From contig JARLJA010000115.1 in NCBI GenBank assembly GCA_031291445.1, positions 1 to 53,106 of the forward strand: 53,106 nucleotides of DNA, read 5' to 3'. Both the position numbers and the translations under genes were made by a program. The notes below the pieces were generated by a model. It was not told the origin of the DNA. It saw only the letters and a list, made by a program, of their open reading frames with translations, and did no database searches. How positions within the stretch are numbered: position 1 is the stretch's first letter; each line of letters begins with the position of its first letter. The DNA is from Xanthobacteraceae bacterium (GTDB lineage: Bacteria; Pseudomonadota; Alphaproteobacteria; Rhizobiales; Xanthobacteraceae). Below, piece after piece: positions 51,191 through 53,106 of the stretch.

Positions 51191-52819
51191 ATGGAAACCC
51201 TGATGCTGCCGTTCACGCCGCGCTTCATCGTCTTCACGCTCTGCGTCGTCGTGACGGCCCTGTTGCTGGCGATCGGCATCGCAGACCCCAAGGTTTTCGA
51301 CATCGTCATCCTGCCGACCGTGGTGTTCGCCGCGCTCACCTTGCTCGGCATCCGCGACCTGATGCAGACGCGGCACGCGGTGTTGCGCAACTATCCGATC
51401 TCGGCGCATCTGCGCTTCCTGCTCGAGGAGATCCGGCCGGAAATGCGGCAGTATTTCTTCGAGAGCGAGAAGGACGGCAAGCCGTTCAGCCGCGACACCC
51501 GCGCGCTGGTCTATCAGCGCGCCAAGATGGTTCTCGACAAGCGGCCGTTCGGCACCCAGGAAGAGGTCTATCAGGAAGGCTACGAGTGGATGCACCACTC
51601 GGTGGCGCCGAAGCCGATCGCCTCGGAGAAATTCCGCCTGACCATCGGCGGGCCGCAATGCACCCAGCCCTATTCGGCCTCGCTCTTCAACATTTCGGCG
51701 ATGAGCTTCGGCGCGCTCAGCCCCAACGCGGTGCGCGCGCTCAACGGCGCCGCCAGGAAGGGCGACTTCTCCCAGGACACCGGCGAGGGCGGGGTCAGCC
51801 CCTATCACCGCGAGATGGGCGGCGACCTGGTCTGGGAGGTCGGCTCCGGCTATTTCGGCTGCCGCACCGCCGACGCCAATTTCGATCCCGACAGATTCGC
51901 CAAACTGGCCACCATCGACCAGATCAAGATGGTGGAGCTCAAGGTCAGCCAGGGCGCCAAGCCCGGCCACGGCGGGGTGCTGCCGGCGGCCAAGGTGTCG
52001 GCCGAGATCGCCGAGATCCGCGGCGTCGCGCTCGGCCAGGACTGCATTTCGCCGGCCTACCACAAGGCGTTCTCGACGCCGATCGGGATGATGCAGTTCA
52101 TCGGCGAGATGCGCCGGCTGTCGGGCGGCAAGCCGGCCGGCTTCAAGCTCTGCATCGGCCATCCCTGGGAGTTCCTGTCGATCTGCAAGGCGATGCTGGA
52201 GACCGGCATCTATCCCGATTTCATCGTGGTCGACGGCAACGAGGGCGGCACCGGCGCCGCGCCGCTCGAATTCATGGACCACATCGGCATGCCGATGCGC
52301 GAGGGCGTCAATTTCGTCCACAACGCGCTGCTCGGCATCAACGCCCGCGACCGCATCCGGATCGGCGCCGCCGGCAAGATCGCCACCGCGTTCGACATCG
52401 CCCGCGCCATGGCGCTCGGCGCCGACTGGTGCAACGCGGCGCGCGCCTTCATGTTCTCGCTCGGCTGCATCCAGTCGCTGAGCTGCCACACCGACCGCTG
52501 TCCGACCGGCGTCACCACCCAGGACCCGACCCGGTCGCGCGCGCTGGTGGTGCCCGACAAGCTGCAGCGGGTGTTCAACTTCCATCACGCCACCCTGCAC
52601 GCGCTGGCGGAGTTGACCGCGGCCGGCGGCTTCTCCCATCCCGGCGAGATGAAGCCCGCGCACTTCTCGCGCCGGGTGTCGGGCGTCGAGGTGATGTCGT
52701 TCAGCCGCCTCTACCCGACGCTGCGTCCGGGCGAACTGCTGGAGGGCACCTCCGACGCGCGCTTCCGCGACGCCTGGGCCATGGCGCGGCCGGATTCGTT
52801 CTCGGCGGTGGTGGGGTGA
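51191..52819 (+). CDS. FMN-binding glutamate synthase family protein, membrane anchored
   Basis: The 542-residue protein has two N-terminal hydrophobic segments (FIVFTLCVVVTALLLAIGIA; DIVILPTVVFAALTLLGI) and then a glutamate-synthase-like TIM barrel: FNISAMSFGALSPNAVRALN, GEGGVSPYH, KVSQGAKPGHGGVLPAAKV, VDGNEGGTGAAPLEFMDHIGMP. CIQSLSCHTDRCPTGV supplies the three cysteines of the [3Fe-4S] cluster near residue 425. The glutaminase domain of true GltB is absent, so it is probably not glutamate synthase; stand-alone relatives (for example methylglutamate-synthase-like) vary in substrate. A GTG at 51071 would add 40 residues; I prefer ATG 51191 (METLMLPFTPRF) because GAGG precedes it and it matches the family start. 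Confidence 0.88.
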   Translation: METLMLPFTPRFIVFTLCVVVTALLLAIGIADPKVFDIVILPTVVFAALTLLGIRDLMQTRHAVLRNYPISAHLRFLLEEIRPEMRQYFFESEKDGKPFSRDTRALVYQRAKMVLDKRPFGTQEEVYQEGYEWMHHSVAPKPIASEKFRLTIGGPQCTQPYSASLFNISAMSFGALSPNAVRALNGAARKGDFSQDTGEGGVSPYHREMGGDLVWEVGSGYFGCRTADANFDPDRFAKLATIDQIKMVELKVSQGAKPGHGGVLPAAKVSAEIAEIRGVALGQDCISPAYHKAFSTPIGMMQFIGEMRRLSGGKPAGFKLCIGHPWEFLSICKAMLETGIYPDFIVVDGNEGGTGAAPLEFMDHIGMPMREGVNFVHNALLGINARDRIRIGAAGKIATAFDIARAMALGADWCNAARAFMFSLGCIQSLSCHTDRCPTGVTTQDPTRSRALVVPDKLQRVFNFHHATLHALAELTAAGGFSHPGEMKPAHFSRRVSGVEVMSFSRLYPTLRPGELLEGTSDARFRDAWAMARPDSFSAVVG

Positions 52820-52831
52820 AAGGGGTTTGTC

Positions 52832-52866
52832 ATTCCGGGCTCGCGCCGAAGGCGCGAGCCCGGAAT
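52832..52866. terminator. 16-bp perfect hairpin after the FMN protein gene
   Basis: ATTCCGGGCTCGCGCC pairs exactly with GGCGCGAGCCCGGAAT around loop GAA. No T run follows, so it may be a palindromic repeat of the GTCATTCCGGGC type rather than a classic terminator. It lies 12 nt past the stop. Confidence 0.6.
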
Positions 52867-52947
52867 CTATATCCCCTGCATCGGTAGTGACCTGCAGCAT
52901 CTCCAGGCCGGACAGATAAATCTCTTCACGAAACTCAGGCTGACACC

Positions 52948-53106
52948 GTGAGTATGGTTTCCGGGCTGAGCGCCGGTCAAACCGGCAAGGAGTAGGAGGT
53001 GGAAGTCCTCTGCAGTGAAGGTGTAGCGAACCGCACTGGCCCCGAGCCGTGCGCCGTCGCCCGCGAGGGCGAGGGCGAAGCGTCGGCAGGAGAACGCACA
53101 GGCCAG
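52948..53106 (+). mobile_element. Probable 5' end of a group II intron (runs off window)
   Basis: From 52948 the sequence begins GTGAG and then shows dense short helices with GNRA-like turns (for example CCGGTCAAACCGG, GAGGTGGAAGTCCTC, CCGCGAGGGCGAGG) and purine-rich linkers, unlike coding DNA or the intergenic repeats. The wording resembles domain I of bacterial group II introns whose reverse transcriptase (ltrA) follows after about 500 nt. GTGAG deviates from the GTGYG consensus at position four. The right end is outside the window, so the call rests on resemblance only. Confidence 0.5.

Noticed and set aside
51008-52900. Minus-strand open frame opposite the FMN-binding protein
   Set aside because: Composition-driven shadow; no ribosome site or recognisable domain, while the sense frame keeps the [3Fe-4S] cysteines and barrel motifs.

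Overview
The window is high-GC DNA (about 65-70 percent by eye) from an alphaproteobacterium, most likely of the Bradyrhizobium/Rhodopseudomonas group (Nitrobacteraceae). This rests on gene content and order: cobS-cobT, a phytase-like lipoprotein-type enzyme, rpmB (L28), a DUF3108 protein, a Suv3-like helicase, an S4 protein, a seven-iron ferredoxin and CarD in sequence. Palindromic intergenic repeats of the kind common in that group are also present. No plasmid, prophage or CRISPR signature is visible. The organism call is inference.

Layout. 1-4.5 kb: two divergent citrate-synthase-family genes (the leftmost cut by the window edge), an AraC regulator divergent from an alpha/beta hydrolase, and a DedA membrane protein. 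4.7-16.5 kb: a housekeeping block with cobaltochelatase subunits CobS and CobT, a secreted phytase/esterase-like protein, L28 (opposite strand, with a clear promoter and terminator), DUF3108, helicase, S4 protein, ferredoxin and CarD. 16.8-19.3 kb: a lipoprotein M48 protease and a secreted nuclease-fold protein. 19.5-30.2 kb: a catabolic island. Solute-binding protein, enoyl-CoA hydratase, VOC protein and ADP-forming acyl-CoA synthetase lie on the plus strand. Zn-alcohol dehydrogenase, a second hydratase and a pair of acyl-CoA dehydrogenases lie on the minus strand, with a divergent SDR. Together these could import an organic acid, activate it to a CoA thioester and beta-oxidise it; the substrate is not evident.

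30-35.6 kb: small envelope proteins, a ketopantoate-reductase-like enzyme whose start region is tandemly duplicated, and a Crp/Fnr regulator followed by an OmpW porin. An FNR-type palindrome lies upstream of both the regulator and the porin. 35.7-45 kb: sensing and periplasmic redox, namely a class III nucleotide cyclase, a membrane chemoreceptor, an ankyrin protein, a diheme cytochrome c with a PQQ alcohol dehydrogenase (carrying the extra Asp of lanthanide enzymes), and a soluble PAS chemoreceptor. 44.6-45.5 kb: a decayed patch with a patatin-type phospholipase remnant and a short remnant of another gene.

45.6-53.1 kb: a sulfonate/nitrate-type binding protein, tRNA-Arg(CCU), a small secreted protein with an S74 chaperone-like domain, a DUF3592 protein, an orphan molybdenum hydroxylase large subunit, a Cys-rich secreted peptide and a glutamate-synthase-like FMN protein. 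The last 160 bases look like the 5' end of a group II intron running off the window.

Two themes cut across the genes. Palindromic intergenic elements with a fixed 36-37 nt spacer recur at 16.5, 26.7 and 40.0 kb. Short perfect tandem duplications (9-20 nt) recur in intergenic DNA, several of them directly before or over a start codon.
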